From NCBI RefSeq assembly GCF_900109935.1, contig NZ_FOBV01000010.1, positions 62,001 through 126,000 of the forward strand: a stretch of 64,000 nt of DNA, given 5' to 3'. Source of the stretch: Chryseobacterium taichungense. GTDB taxonomy: Bacteria; Bacteroidota; Bacteroidia; Flavobacteriales; Weeksellaceae. A program made the position numbers and the translations under genes. The notes beneath the pieces were generated by a model, which worked only from the letters and a program-made list of their open reading frames with translations, had not been told where the DNA came from and searched no databases. This document shows positions 16,701 through 24,134 of the stretch, one piece after another; the first letter of the stretch is position 1; every line of letters begins with the position of its first letter.

Positions 16701-18592
16701 ATGAGTATTCTGTCTCTTTACTCGGAATTCCTATTTTTTTTGAATGGGACTCATCCAGATCAACATCGGAAATGATAGATAGTTCATTTTATCCGGATGA
16801 TGATTTTGAAAAGAGAGAACGTATAACGGAAAACAACAGATTCCATCGTAAAAAATATTATGTTGGTTTGGTTGGTTTTGTAGCACACTATATTTTTTAT
16901 GAGCGAAAGCTTAATGATCTTCTTTTTAAACAGATAGATAGTATGTGGGAAAATCTGCATCAAGATAACATTGGTTTTAAGAAGTTTTTATTTGACATGG
17001 ATGCTCGCAAATATGCCATTAAAATAGTGGAAGAGCAAGGAGAAAATAAGCTTATACAATTAACCCCTGGTTATGATACAGAAACTATGCAGATGGTTAG
17101 TAGCTTTGGGCAAGAGGAATATCCTCCTGTAAATGCTGTGTGGGCTAGAAATGCTTATAACAATGTAACGATGTCCAATCACAATTATGAAACTTGGAAA
17201 ATCGGTTATGAGTACATACTAAAATTAGAAGGTAAACCACATTTCATGGTTACACCTATAACTATGGCAGCAGTTGCGTTGCGTGATTTCGCAGATAATC
17301 TTTTACCGGATGAGCTATCATGGTGTTGCGAAACCGTTATAAATCTTGGTGAAAATAAACTTTTAGATAAAGACGCTTATCCAATGAATCTAGATACGGT
17401 GGATAGTGATCCTGGTTTAAGAGGTTTATCGTATATGTTTAAGTATAATCTTGATGTTTCATTTCAATTGAAAGTAAAGGAACTGATTATGCGCTTACTG
17501 TTAAAGGAAATGGACAAAAGGGATCGTCTTTCACTATCAGCAGGTATATCTCATGACTTATCAGTTTATCAGCCAGAATTCGTAGAAAATTGTTGGTTTG
17601 GATTACTTGAATTTGCTACGAAAAAGAAACATCTCAATCAAGAATATAAAAGAAAAAAAGCCCAGTATAACCGGGAAGAAATAACATTAGAACAGTTAAA
17701 TGAAACAGATCACGATTGGTTTGAAAAACTAGTGATGTCAGTGCTTTCAGGAACAATCACTGCTCCAGAAACAAATAATACTTCATTAGATATGGCAACA
17801 CACTGGCTTCTAGACGAAGCTGTATGTATTATCCCCTGGAAAACTGATGTTCCTGAACAACATCAATTTATACAGGAAATTTTAAAGATGCATCTGGAAT
17901 ACTTAAACGATCAAAAAGTAGATAGTTATTCTGATTACCTTGACAGTAGAAGTGTATTTATATTTTTTTATCCAAGATATCTGTTAAGTCAGCCACTTGA
18001 GTTTTCGAAACCTCTTTTTACTTCTATTTTAGATTTAACAGTAAGCGTTGAGCAAAAAATAAAAACGGATAAATCTCAAGAATTTATTTTTAAACTAGTC
18101 AAGGAGTTTATTTTGGCAAGAGGAATTGACTTAGGAAAGTTTTGGGCACTTTGGGAGGTTTTGAAAGATTGGTCTTTGAAGAATATGAATGGTACCTTTT
18201 TTCCTTTTTTATTATTAGATATTGACTGGAAGGATAGTGTAGAGAAATGTAGCTTTATCGAAGGCAGACATTTGTTTTATAAAGACTTGATTACAAATTG
18301 GGGATTTAACAGAATTAATTCTTCAATAAGATTCTTAAACGGTATAGCTTTTTATAATTATATGCCTGAATCTATATCGTGGATTGCACTGATGCTTAAA
18401 ACGGAAAAATCTGTAGAAGCAGATTATAATCTGCTAAATAATTTCATTGAAAAAGCTTTTTACAAATACGGTGCAAAGATAAAACGAAACAGAAGTGCCT
18501 TGAAAGATTTTCTATTTATCCTAGATTTTCTAATTGCGAAAAGCTCCACCAAAGCTTATATGCTAAAAGATGAGTTGCTTCAATATAAATAA
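13718..18592 (+). CDS. Trypsin-like protease fused to STAND-type ATPase, type 1 AVAST-like
   Basis: This 1624-residue protein joins an N-terminal serine protease domain to an NTPase and a very long C-terminal region. The protease triad is visible as H41 in TAKHC, D90 in EEDMALL and S178 in GLSGSG. A charged linker (240-265) leads to the ATPase, with Walker A GKPGVGKS at 285-292, a hydrophobic Walker B-like strand YFLFWIES (348-355) and TMRD (386-389). From about 560 to the end there are no catalytic motifs; this roughly 1000-residue region is probably a helical-repeat sensor, as in STAND proteins. The model is that target binding by the C-terminus triggers oligomerisation and protease activation. 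A 14-bp bidirectional terminator follows directly. The AVAST comparison is inferred from domain order only. Confidence 0.8.
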   Translation: MKKNIQQLAAVKISSNKEVSTAVIYFPDPDVEYVYVLTAKHCLTGKNFDKEIIKTGIVLDEIFNEETSTFHSYTLVDTDIVLVSESDEEDMALLILPKEDIISLTGKQFFCQVIDTNQSIENYQIRGFASFNNQDKDRYFPLTFNEDEKADPKHFSLRSEEPLDTFDARALENVSGLSGSGAYSILYDNVYLTGIIHNYEDKDIFIATKVLAYNKLLNKVDNFLPIPLTVPETNKEVVSSYSEMEKNEKKTIEKTNETVGDFNVPRDNTKLLQSLKNNNLIVVHGKPGVGKSALTKSAVSNLKLSGDHTILTFTAENLYCETLSEALKNSGCNASMEQILDSPLSNKYFLFWIESFEKLLESGKFGAFKELLQVLKKSKHAGVVLTMRDYLIQNFRINFYTELPDNISYLQVDEFNDQEIAMIRERFPELNSLLDNPKINHLLRTPYYLDKALRILPVLSGEEALDEKQFKILMWKHIVENNSTKRGNVFSDICVKRAIEMTLFTTYTADEEITNELVRDNILQFDNTADEPSFCPSHDMLEDWALIRYIRKQKSISTSAKEFLLTLGVTPSQKRAFRLWMEELYISEPEESITFVHELLNDRDLSQTWKDDLLIVSLRSPHANIILDSLKDQFLHNSGSLLERIIFLLQTGCKKMDPTKRDFDHLLPAGNGWDYIINHIKDNFSELIEIPGFETKYLTLIVSWSAQLKEFNQDMLPSGAKSAAFLLEDFIYRSQAVKSTGYFRKADYSYLKIYLDILFKLTEADTVLVGNLIQSCVNPQEADTRWTNQAILSKVRNYIINGLTSDQICRFFPDEVLKMATEKWAKKVIPRSKGHFSGWYDKKPKHNDFGLDKDLDYDYEFPSGYHTFFYWMFLYHPVQALDFIVPFLNTAFDYNWKILSADDDGLEEIKIKFENGTEKMYYGTTYYWSMYRGFNVDNRVLTSLLMGLEKSLLDLGEKDLKTVQNYLKRLILESNNVAVLGIVSSVIQAYPSVLDEYSVSLLGIPIFFEWDSSRSTSEMIDSSFYPDDDFEKRERITENNRFHRKKYYVGLVGFVAHYIFYERKLNDLLFKQIDSMWENLHQDNIGFKKFLFDMDARKYAIKIVEEQGENKLIQLTPGYDTETMQMVSSFGQEEYPPVNAVWARNAYNNVTMSNHNYETWKIGYEYILKLEGKPHFMVTPITMAAVALRDFADNLLPDELSWCCETVINLGENKLLDKDAYPMNLDTVDSDPGLRGLSYMFKYNLDVSFQLKVKELIMRLLLKEMDKRDRLSLSAGISHDLSVYQPEFVENCWFGLLEFATKKKHLNQEYKRKKAQYNREEITLEQLNETDHDWFEKLVMSVLSGTITAPETNNTSLDMATHWLLDEAVCIIPWKTDVPEQHQFIQEILKMHLEYLNDQKVDSYSDYLDSRSVFIFFYPRYLLSQPLEFSKPLFTSILDLTVSVEQKIKTDKSQEFIFKLVKEFILARGIDLGKFWALWEVLKDWSLKNMNGTFFPFLLLDIDWKDSVEKCSFIEGRHLFYKDLITNWGFNRINSSIRFLNGIAFYNYMPESISWIALMLKTEKSVEADYNLLNNFIEKAFYKYGAKIKRNRSALKDFLFILDFLIAKSSTKAYMLKDELLQYK

Positions 18593-18618
18593 ATTATATA
18601 ATTTTTTGCCTGCGTAAA

Positions 18619-18651
18619 AATAAGGTCGGAAAATAACTTTCCGACCTTATT
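18619..18651. terminator. Bidirectional terminator between convergent cargo genes
   Basis: A perfect 14-bp stem (18619-18632 with 18638-18651) closes a 5-base loop. It lies between the end of the protease/ATPase gene and the stop codon of the minus-strand gene at 18652, and its A/T-rich arm ends can serve both directions. Confidence 0.85.
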
Positions 18652-19329
18652 CTAGCTATAAAATTTCCCATCAGATTGATATCCTTCGGGTTTGATAAAA
18701 GGTAATTCTTCAAGTTCTATTTTCTCCCCTTTTCGTACATAATATTTACCAATATGCTCATCGTCTTGTCCCATCAGATAGTGGCCTGTCAATCTTTCCA
18801 GCCATCCGTACACTACGGCTCCTACAAACTTTTTGTAATGCCGTTTGTCAGCTAGCGGAGTATCATTAAAATTTTCCCTCTCATTTCCTGTTAGATGAGC
18901 TTGAGGATTTTTTGAATGATCATATTTCCACCACACAGTGATCATCAGTTCTTGGTAGCTAATCTCTCTCCAAAGAATCGCACAATTCTGTCCAAATAAT
19001 TTTGTCAAAAAATGTCCATCCATATCTCCAGCTTTTCCCGGCTGTTCCTTATCAACATCAAAATTGATTTTTTTCTGTTTTAAAAGTTCATTAATCGCTG
19101 CAACAATTAAATTTCTATAAGGATCTTTGTTAAGAGCCTTAACAGTTTCCTGTCTTTGAATTGAGGCAACATTTTTTAATTGGTTTTGAAAGTTTTTCCA
19201 GGAATGAAAACCACAGTTTATAGAGGCTTTCTCTAAAGCTTCAGCGTGCGTTATGCTTTCTGCTTTTTTGATTGATTTCGCCATACGCTTGATATATTCA
19301 GCAGTATGGCCCTTAATTTTTAAGACCAT
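18652..19329 (-). CDS. Hypothetical cargo protein with N-terminal helical SWxxFQ motif
   Basis: I do not recognise the full protein. I start it at 19329 (MVLKIKGHTAEY), giving 225 residues, rather than at the track-length start at 19371, whose extra 14 residues look unlike protein. Residues 8-50 (ending CGFHSWKNFQNQL) resemble a short helical module (ALE.A....GF.SW..F) found at the start of various plasmid and element proteins, including some called glyoxalase superfamily. The rest has many aromatic residues (IMITVWWKYD, VVYGWLERLTG) and no catalytic motif I can name. It is transcribed alone, against its neighbours, and shares the 18619-18651 terminator. A possible -7 element lies at 19471-19478. 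Confidence 0.55.
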   Translation of the reverse strand: MVLKIKGHTAEYIKRMAKSIKKAESITHAEALEKASINCGFHSWKNFQNQLKNVASIQRQETVKALNKDPYRNLIVAAINELLKQKKINFDVDKEQPGKAGDMDGHFLTKLFGQNCAILWREISYQELMITVWWKYDHSKNPQAHLTGNERENFNDTPLADKRHYKKFVGAVVYGWLERLTGHYLMGQDDEHIGKYYVRKGEKIELEELPFIKPEGYQSDGKFYS

Positions 19330-19697
19330 AATAACTAGTTTAAAATCGAAAAAATGACACCTGCCTCTCAAGTTTTCAAATTAAAAACTCGTTATTGGTA
19401 TATAAATTATTACTACAGCACTGAAACAGTTTCGCTAAGACAAGTGGCAAGCTTCTGTAAAAGCTTTAAACAAAGGTACATTTTTTTCAATTACTACGAA
19501 TATTTTTTGAGAATTTAATTGTCGTTTCTTGATATTAAAAGTTTAGAAGTTAAGTATTAATGCTTTTTGTATCATGTCTTTTTGGTGAAGATTCTATTTT
19601 TTAATTAAAATTATTCTTGTTTATACATTACATTTTATTTTTAAAATTTTGATACTTTTAAAATAAAAACGTATCTTTTAGTATAAAACTTTTACCT
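19330..19697. other. 368-bp intergenic region between divergent cargo genes
   Basis: The region is very AT-rich and has no supported gene. It must hold the promoters of both divergent units. On the minus strand TACCTTTG (complement of 19471-19478) fits the Bacteroidota TAnnTTTG -7 element, without a clear -33 TTG at the usual spacing. Near the plus gene GATAC (19651-19655) and GTATC (19671-19675) form a small inverted repeat 23 bases before the GTG start. Confidence 0.4.
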
Positions 19698-21086
19698 GTG
19701 GAAGATATCGACCTAACCAAAGTAAAATATTACCCGGACCGATTTTATATTTGTCTTGATGGATTCGACATCGAAAATTTAACAACTTTCCTTAGCGATC
19801 TAAGTATTGGCGAACAGCAGTCTATATTCATACATGAATACTATCATTATTTGACTAACATAGCAACTTTCGCAGGAATTCGTCAGTTTGCTCTAAACTT
19901 TTGTGACAGATTTAAAGCAACAACTATATTAGCGGTAGCAAAAGGCTTGGATGCATTTCCAATAAATACAAACAACCACCAAAATTGCGCGGAAATGGTA
20001 AAATATTGGGCAGACGCTCTTGAATTACTTAATGACGATGATATTGATTATAATGTTATACAAGAAACTGCAAGATCACCTAATAAAAAATTTTCTATAA
20101 GTTCTATAGAAATAATAGAAAAACCTATGGATGTTTTAGTCGATGGAAATGTTATAAGTGGAGGCCGAAAATTTATAGCCATTTCTGTATGTGGACTATC
20201 AAGTATTAAATCTTTTAATCTGACCTTTGGAGCGATAGATGAATTTCTAAGTTCAGCTATCGATGAATATTTGTTTGAAAAGGACATGTCTGATGTAAAC
20301 CCTAGCATATTAAGCAATAGGGCATTTTACCCTTATTGTTTTTTTGATGAGTTATTTAAATTTTATGGAATATACCCGGCTTCAGCATTTGAAAAGATTA
20401 TTATAGGGTACTTTTCGCTAAACTCTCCTAATCCTCCAATCACTCTTATAAATATTCTGAAAAAACTTCAGAATGGAGCTTATAATGAATTTAAGAAGAA
20501 TCCTGAAGATTTTTTAATGACTAATTTTTTTGAAAATTCTCAATATGAAAATGTTTTGAATTATATAAAATCATTTGCTGATCAATGTTTTGAGCAAGGA
20601 AGAATTCATATAGCTCAAGCACTTTATTACTATTATGATAAATTTTATATGTCTCAGAAATTAAAAGAAAATGATTACTTTTTCTTTGTAAGACCGTTCT
20701 TTGTAAAAGCGGAAGAGACTTTGAGGATGAAACAGAAATTTTCACTTTCACTTTCTAGAATAATAAATCTTTTTAGCCCACCAGTAATCTTAAAAGATAA
20801 ACAATTCTTTTATATTGATAAACTAACATCATTCGGTGAGTCTACAGTTTTAATATTAGCTACATACGAAATTTTAGAAAGTATTAAAACGAATAAGATT
20901 GCTAAAAGACCACCCAATCTTAAAGCTAAATATAATTTTCCTGATGGTGATCCTAATTGCGATACTTTCGAGCTTTTTACTCCACCACCCATATATGGTA
21001 CTGCATTCCGATTAGCACTTAATGAAATAGGTTTGTATGGTCTGTATCTAAAGGAACTTGAAGCAAAAAAGAATAAAGACAATTAA
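19698..21086 (+). CDS. HExxH zincin-like protein, first gene of a two-gene cargo unit
   Basis: The 462-residue protein starts with GTG at 19698, the only start that fits the N-terminus. It carries an HEYYH motif at 46-50 within SIFIHEYYHYLTN, which is the HExxH zinc site of zincin metallopeptidases, placed unusually near the N-terminus; no third ligand can be assigned with confidence. The rest is hydrophobic-aromatic and probably helical, without a signal peptide or clear membrane spans. I know no named family with this layout. The gene is 16 bases upstream of a DUF4238 gene on the same strand, so the two form an operon. Base composition is as AT-rich as the neighbouring cargo. A peptidase role is plausible but not proven. 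Confidence 0.6.
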   Translation: MEDIDLTKVKYYPDRFYICLDGFDIENLTTFLSDLSIGEQQSIFIHEYYHYLTNIATFAGIRQFALNFCDRFKATTILAVAKGLDAFPINTNNHQNCAEMVKYWADALELLNDDDIDYNVIQETARSPNKKFSISSIEIIEKPMDVLVDGNVISGGRKFIAISVCGLSSIKSFNLTFGAIDEFLSSAIDEYLFEKDMSDVNPSILSNRAFYPYCFFDELFKFYGIYPASAFEKIIIGYFSLNSPNPPITLINILKKLQNGAYNEFKKNPEDFLMTNFFENSQYENVLNYIKSFADQCFEQGRIHIAQALYYYYDKFYMSQKLKENDYFFFVRPFFVKAEETLRMKQKFSLSLSRIINLFSPPVILKDKQFFYIDKLTSFGESTVLILATYEILESIKTNKIAKRPPNLKAKYNFPDGDPNCDTFELFTPPPIYGTAFRLALNEIGLYGLYLKELEAKKNKDN

Positions 21087-21102
21087 GTAATACTGCCAGC
21101 CT

Positions 21103-21978
21103 ATGACATTATCAAAAAGACACCACTACATTCCTCAATTTCTTATCAAAAGATTTGCAGACGAGGATAATATGCTTTATATATATGACAAAGAAAAGAA
21201 TGCTTTCGCCAAGGCAAGGAGAAGTCCAAAGTCTGTTTTCTTTGAGATGAACAGAAACACCCTATACCTTGACGGAGTTCCTGACGACGGCTTGGAAAAA
21301 CTTTATGCTGAACTTGATGAAATGTTTTCAAAAGATTTACAAGAAATAACAAGTTCAGGAACAATTACTGAAGAGGCATTAACGTCTATACTATTTATGG
21401 CATCATCAATGAAATGGCGCTTGCCAGCAAATGATAATCTGTTTGATGCCAAAGACAAGGAATATCCCTACGAAAAACTACCAGTTAAAATTACTATTAA
21501 AAAAGACGATGGAATAGATCATATAGAAGCGATGGAATATCTAATTAATTCGAAATTTTTCAAAAATACAAAAAGATTGATTTTCCCATTTCTTCCTTTT
21601 TACGAAAATCTTGCTATAAGCGAGGAAAAATTACTTCGTGTTCAAAATAACAGTTATGTAAATTCTAATACAAATATAATTTCAATATTAGGAGATGTTC
21701 CCTTAATAGAAAGTGACATTAATAATCTTGATGATTTCGGAAATTTCATTTTGCCACTTGGTAATAATGAAACTTTTATTTGTACTGATTCCCAAGAAAA
21801 GAATGTAAAAAACATCGCTTTCTATTTAAATAAAGATTTAGCAATGTTTCATCAGGCTCAGAAATATGTTGTATGTAAGGATAAAGAATATCTTCAGAAG
21901 ATAATAGAAACTTACAAGCATCTTCAAAATCAGGGTCAGGCAGAAATGATCAATCGTTATATATTTCAGTTTGTATAG
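21103..21978 (+). CDS. DUF4238 family protein
   Basis: The 291-residue protein opens with KRHHYIPQFLIKRFAD, the signature of DUF4238. In this family the N-terminal HHYIPxF..K.FA segment is the strongest conserved feature and the function is unknown. It also has a typical family middle (LFMASSMKWRLP, around 105-116) and a late segment with MFHQAQKYVV. No signal peptide or membrane helix is seen. It follows the zincin-like gene by 16 bases. DUF4238 genes are often found singly near defence or mobile genes; pairing with an HExxH partner may define a two-part module. Nuclease activity has been suggested for such HH-containing folds but cannot be judged here. Confidence 0.8.
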   Translation: MTLSKRHHYIPQFLIKRFADEDNMLYIYDKEKNAFAKARRSPKSVFFEMNRNTLYLDGVPDDGLEKLYAELDEMFSKDLQEITSSGTITEEALTSILFMASSMKWRLPANDNLFDAKDKEYPYEKLPVKITIKKDDGIDHIEAMEYLINSKFFKNTKRLIFPFLPFYENLAISEEKLLRVQNNSYVNSNTNIISILGDVPLIESDINNLDDFGNFILPLGNNETFICTDSQEKNVKNIAFYLNKDLAMFHQAQKYVVCKDKEYLQKIIETYKHLQNQGQAEMINRYIFQFV

Positions 21979-22208
21979 GAAGAAATTGAAGATATAGTCG
22001 ACCGTCTATAAGTTAAAATTAGGTTCTCCTATTCATTCACTATAAATAAAGTTAAATTTTAATTATATTTGGTCATAATTGGTCTTAGGTATATTGAAAG
22101 AATTTAATTTTATCGGCAATAACAAGAAAAGTAATTTGAAAGTTTACAACCGAACAAAAATTGACTTATATTTGCAGTAGTAAAAGACGCTAATATTCTT
22201 TTTTCTTA

Positions 22209-22230
22209 GTGACCTATTCAGTGACCTATT
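22209..22230. repeat. 12-bp tandem direct repeat near the likely att site
   Basis: GTGACCTATT occurs at 22209-22218 and again at 22221-22230, separated by CA. Such short direct repeats near the end of an element are typical of arm-type or core-type integrase binding sites; this use is inferred. Confidence 0.6.
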
Positions 22231-22303
22231 AAAATCGAGAACAGCATAAGTCCGATTAATAGGGTGTTTGTTAAAACACGTACAAGCCCCTCAGGACCCA
22301 CAG

Positions 22304-22333
22304 AAATCTCTCTTTTTTAAGGGAGATTTTTTT
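22304..22333 (+). terminator. Rho-independent terminator, possibly of a small RNA at the junction
   Basis: AAATCTCTC (22304-22312) pairs with GGGAGATTT (22321-22329), one G-T wobble, around an 8-base loop and is followed by T residues. No protein gene precedes it closely, which raises the possibility of a roughly 150-base transcript starting near 22181. Confidence 0.65.
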
Positions 22334-22423
22334 GTTTTATAAATGGATAGTTTTAATGCTAATAAATAATCATAATAAATAAAACGTCCAGAAAAACTGA
22401 GTGTTTTTATACTTTAAATAGAC

Positions 22424-22588
22424 TTATTTATTATGTCCGGGCGCATAATTTCTGGCAGATTTGTTTCCTGTTGCTTTTTTAACCTGCCCTGGAGGCAATC
22501 CTTTATTTCCATTGGATTTTACGGCAACACATGAACTGAAAAGCAGTCCTATTATTATAGCAATTCCGATTTTCTTATATACTTTCAT
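22424..22588 (-). CDS. Very small lipoprotein (54 residues)
   Basis: The minus frame from 22588 reads a lipoprotein signal peptide with lipobox FSSC (Cys 20), then a basic tail containing GLPPGQVKKATGNKSA and APGHNK. Many flavobacteria have several such 50-80-residue lipoproteins with the PPGQxKK...APG pattern, often mislabelled as quinol oxidase subunit 4. It is the first chromosomal-type gene right of the element and lies 79 bases downstream of the glycosyltransferase gene start side. Function is unknown; the basic tail could bind the cell wall or LPS. Confidence 0.65.
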   Translation of the reverse strand: MKVYKKIGIAIIIGLLFSSCVAVKSNGNKGLPPGQVKKATGNKSARNYAPGHNK

Positions 22589-22667
22589 AATCTCACAAAT
22601 TTAAAATAGATATTAAAATAGTATGCCAATGAAAGTTATTAAGGAATTAATATTATGAGAATAAGAA

Positions 22668-23633
22668 TTATATTTTTTCAATAATCTTCTGGATATTAAG
22701 TTCTTCCAGGCAGGCCCAGTCTCCACGAAAGCATTCTTTATCCCCAAAAACCGAACATGGCCTGCACGTAAGATCTTTCACCTGAACCACATCGCTCTCG
22801 CTTTGTCCAAAACCTAAAAATCCGGCATAAGGATGGGTTTGCCCCCAAACGGAAACACATCTTGTTCCTACCAGGCTCGCCAAATGCATATTCGCCGAAT
22901 CCATAGAAATCATAAGTTCTAATTTTGAAATCTGATCCAGCTCTTCGGTAAGGCTTAATCTGCCCGCAAGGCTTTTCGTATTAGGAATTTCCTTTTCCCA
23001 TTTTTCCAGTATTTCGGTTTCTGTTTTTCCGCCACCAAAAAAATATACCGTACGATTTTGAGCTAAAATCCTTGTCAACTCATAAGACTTTTCTAAAGGT
23101 AACATTTTTCCTTTATGCTGGGCAAATGGCGCGAAACCAATACCTGATTTAGCGATAGCTTTAGGTCTTAATTGATGAGATAATTCAACCTTAAAACCCA
23201 TTTCGCGGAAAACATCGGCATAACGTTCTACTGTTTTTTTTAACTGGGTTTTATTAAGATTCCAAATGTCTGTTAAATGTTCTTTTTCTTCCTTTTCTTT
23301 ATTAATCTTGAAAACCTTCAATCCTTTTCTCCGGTAGATTTTATCAAGAATTTTTGTTCTGATTACATCATGAAGATTAGCAATTAAGTCTGGATGAAAC
23401 TCGCTGATCAATTCATTGGCAAGTCTTGTTAAGCCAAAGAAGCCTTTATAATCATCAAGGTTAACTCCTTTAAATATAACATTCGGAATATCAGCAAATA
23501 AAGCTTCAAAATTACTTCTGGAAACCATAATGATTTCCACATCAGGATTTTGCTCAAGAAATTCCCGGAATACGGGTGCAGTCATTGCAACATCACCAAA
23601 AGCAGAAAAACGATATGCTAAAATTCTTGTCAC
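22668..23633 (-). CDS. Glycosyltransferase family 9 (heptosyltransferase-like)
   Basis: The 321-residue cytoplasmic enzyme resembles ADP-heptose:LPS heptosyltransferases. The N-terminus (ILAYRFSAFGDVAMTAPVFREF, compare residues 3-18) has the GD.....P glycine-aspartate motif of GT9, and the C-terminal half has SLAGRLSLTEEL followed by SMDSANMHLAS (about 243-253), the nucleotide-sugar site. It should add a sugar to the LPS core or a related glycan; the donor and acceptor are not visible. Its start lies 2 bases after the sufE stop, so it is co-transcribed with sufE. Confidence 0.88.
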   Translation of the reverse strand: MTRILAYRFSAFGDVAMTAPVFREFLEQNPDVEIIMVSRSNFEALFADIPNVIFKGVNLDDYKGFFGLTRLANELISEFHPDLIANLHDVIRTKILDKIYRRKGLKVFKINKEKEEKEHLTDIWNLNKTQLKKTVERYADVFREMGFKVELSHQLRPKAIAKSGIGFAPFAQHKGKMLPLEKSYELTRILAQNRTVYFFGGGKTETEILEKWEKEIPNTKSLAGRLSLTEELDQISKLELMISMDSANMHLASLVGTRCVSVWGQTHPYAGFLGFGQSESDVVQVKDLTCRPCSVFGDKECFRGDWACLEELNIQKIIEKI

Positions 23634-23635
23634 AA

Positions 23636-24055
23636 TTACGACTTTAGTTGGTAGGCAACTGCGTAAAATTTAATTTGTTTCGTCATGGCCATTAATCCAT
23701 TCGCTCTGGAAGGAGAAAGAAACTCCTGCAAGCCGATTTCTGAAATAAAATCAAAATCAGAATCCAAAATCTCCTTTGTAGAATGGCCGCTGTAAATACT
23801 TACCAGAAGAGAAACAATTCCTTTTGGCAAAATCCCATCAGAATCAGCATTGAAGAATAACTTACCGTCTTTAAATTCAGCATCGATCCAGACTTTACTT
23901 TGGCAGCCTTTAATAAGATTTTCATCCGTTTTCTTGTCTTCAGAAAGTCCTTTAAGCTCTTTTCCCAGATCTATTATGTATTCATATTTCTGTTCCCAAT
24001 CGTCAAGAAAAGCAAATTCATCGATTATTTCCTGCTGTTTTTCTTTAATGGTCAT
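23636..24055 (-). CDS. sufE: SufE family cysteine-desulfurase sulfur acceptor
   Basis: The 139-residue protein accepts sulfur from SufS and passes it to the SufBCD iron-sulfur cluster scaffold. The acceptor Cys is C51 in KGCQSKVW, and the later DFISEIGLQEFLSPSRANG (about 105-123) is the family's conserved C-terminal segment. Length and motifs are normal. The gene is not next to other suf genes but heads a two-gene unit with the GT9 glycosyltransferase; that link looks incidental. Confidence 0.92.
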   Translation of the reverse strand: MTIKEKQQEIIDEFAFLDDWEQKYEYIIDLGKELKGLSEDKKTDENLIKGCQSKVWIDAEFKDGKLFFNADSDGILPKGIVSLLVSIYSGHSTKEILDSDFDFISEIGLQEFLSPSRANGLMAMTKQIKFYAVAYQLKS

Positions 24056-24134
24056 TGTAAATAATTTCTTTCTGCAAAGATACTAAATTATGTTTAGGCC
24101 TAAGGTGGTTAAAATCATAATAAAAACAATTGAC

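Larger units (their letters stand above)
1..22330. mobile_element. Right part of an integrative conjugative element with cargo (partial)
   Basis: Seen: conjugation genes (traM end, traN, coupling protein, M23 peptidase) run on the plus strand from the window edge, followed by a polyvalent Toprim-methyltransferase-helicase gene and AT-rich cargo, after which housekeeping chromosomal genes start at 22.4 kb. Known: Bacteroidota conjugative transposons carry traM and traN in this order and keep accessory genes near their ends. Inferred: the right boundary lies between 21979 and 22423, where there is a 12-bp direct repeat and a terminator but no gene. The left end, integrase, relaxase and most tra genes lie outside the window, so the exact att site cannot be fixed. 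Confidence 0.7.
21979..22423. other. 445-bp gene-free stretch, probable element/chromosome junction
   Basis: No ORF or tRNA is supported here. From left to right it holds AT-rich sequence, a -7-like TATATTTG at 22167-22174, a 12-bp direct repeat (22209-22230), about 70 bases of mixed sequence with a GC-richer segment (22284-22302), and a terminator at 22304-22333. The short unit from the -7 element to the terminator could be a small RNA. Since cargo ends to the left and chromosomal genes start to the right, the att site probably lies here. Confidence 0.45.

Noticed and set aside
22281..22303. tRNA 3' end as integration site
   Set aside because: No T-loop, anticodon arm or CCA-terminated acceptor can be folded from this segment.
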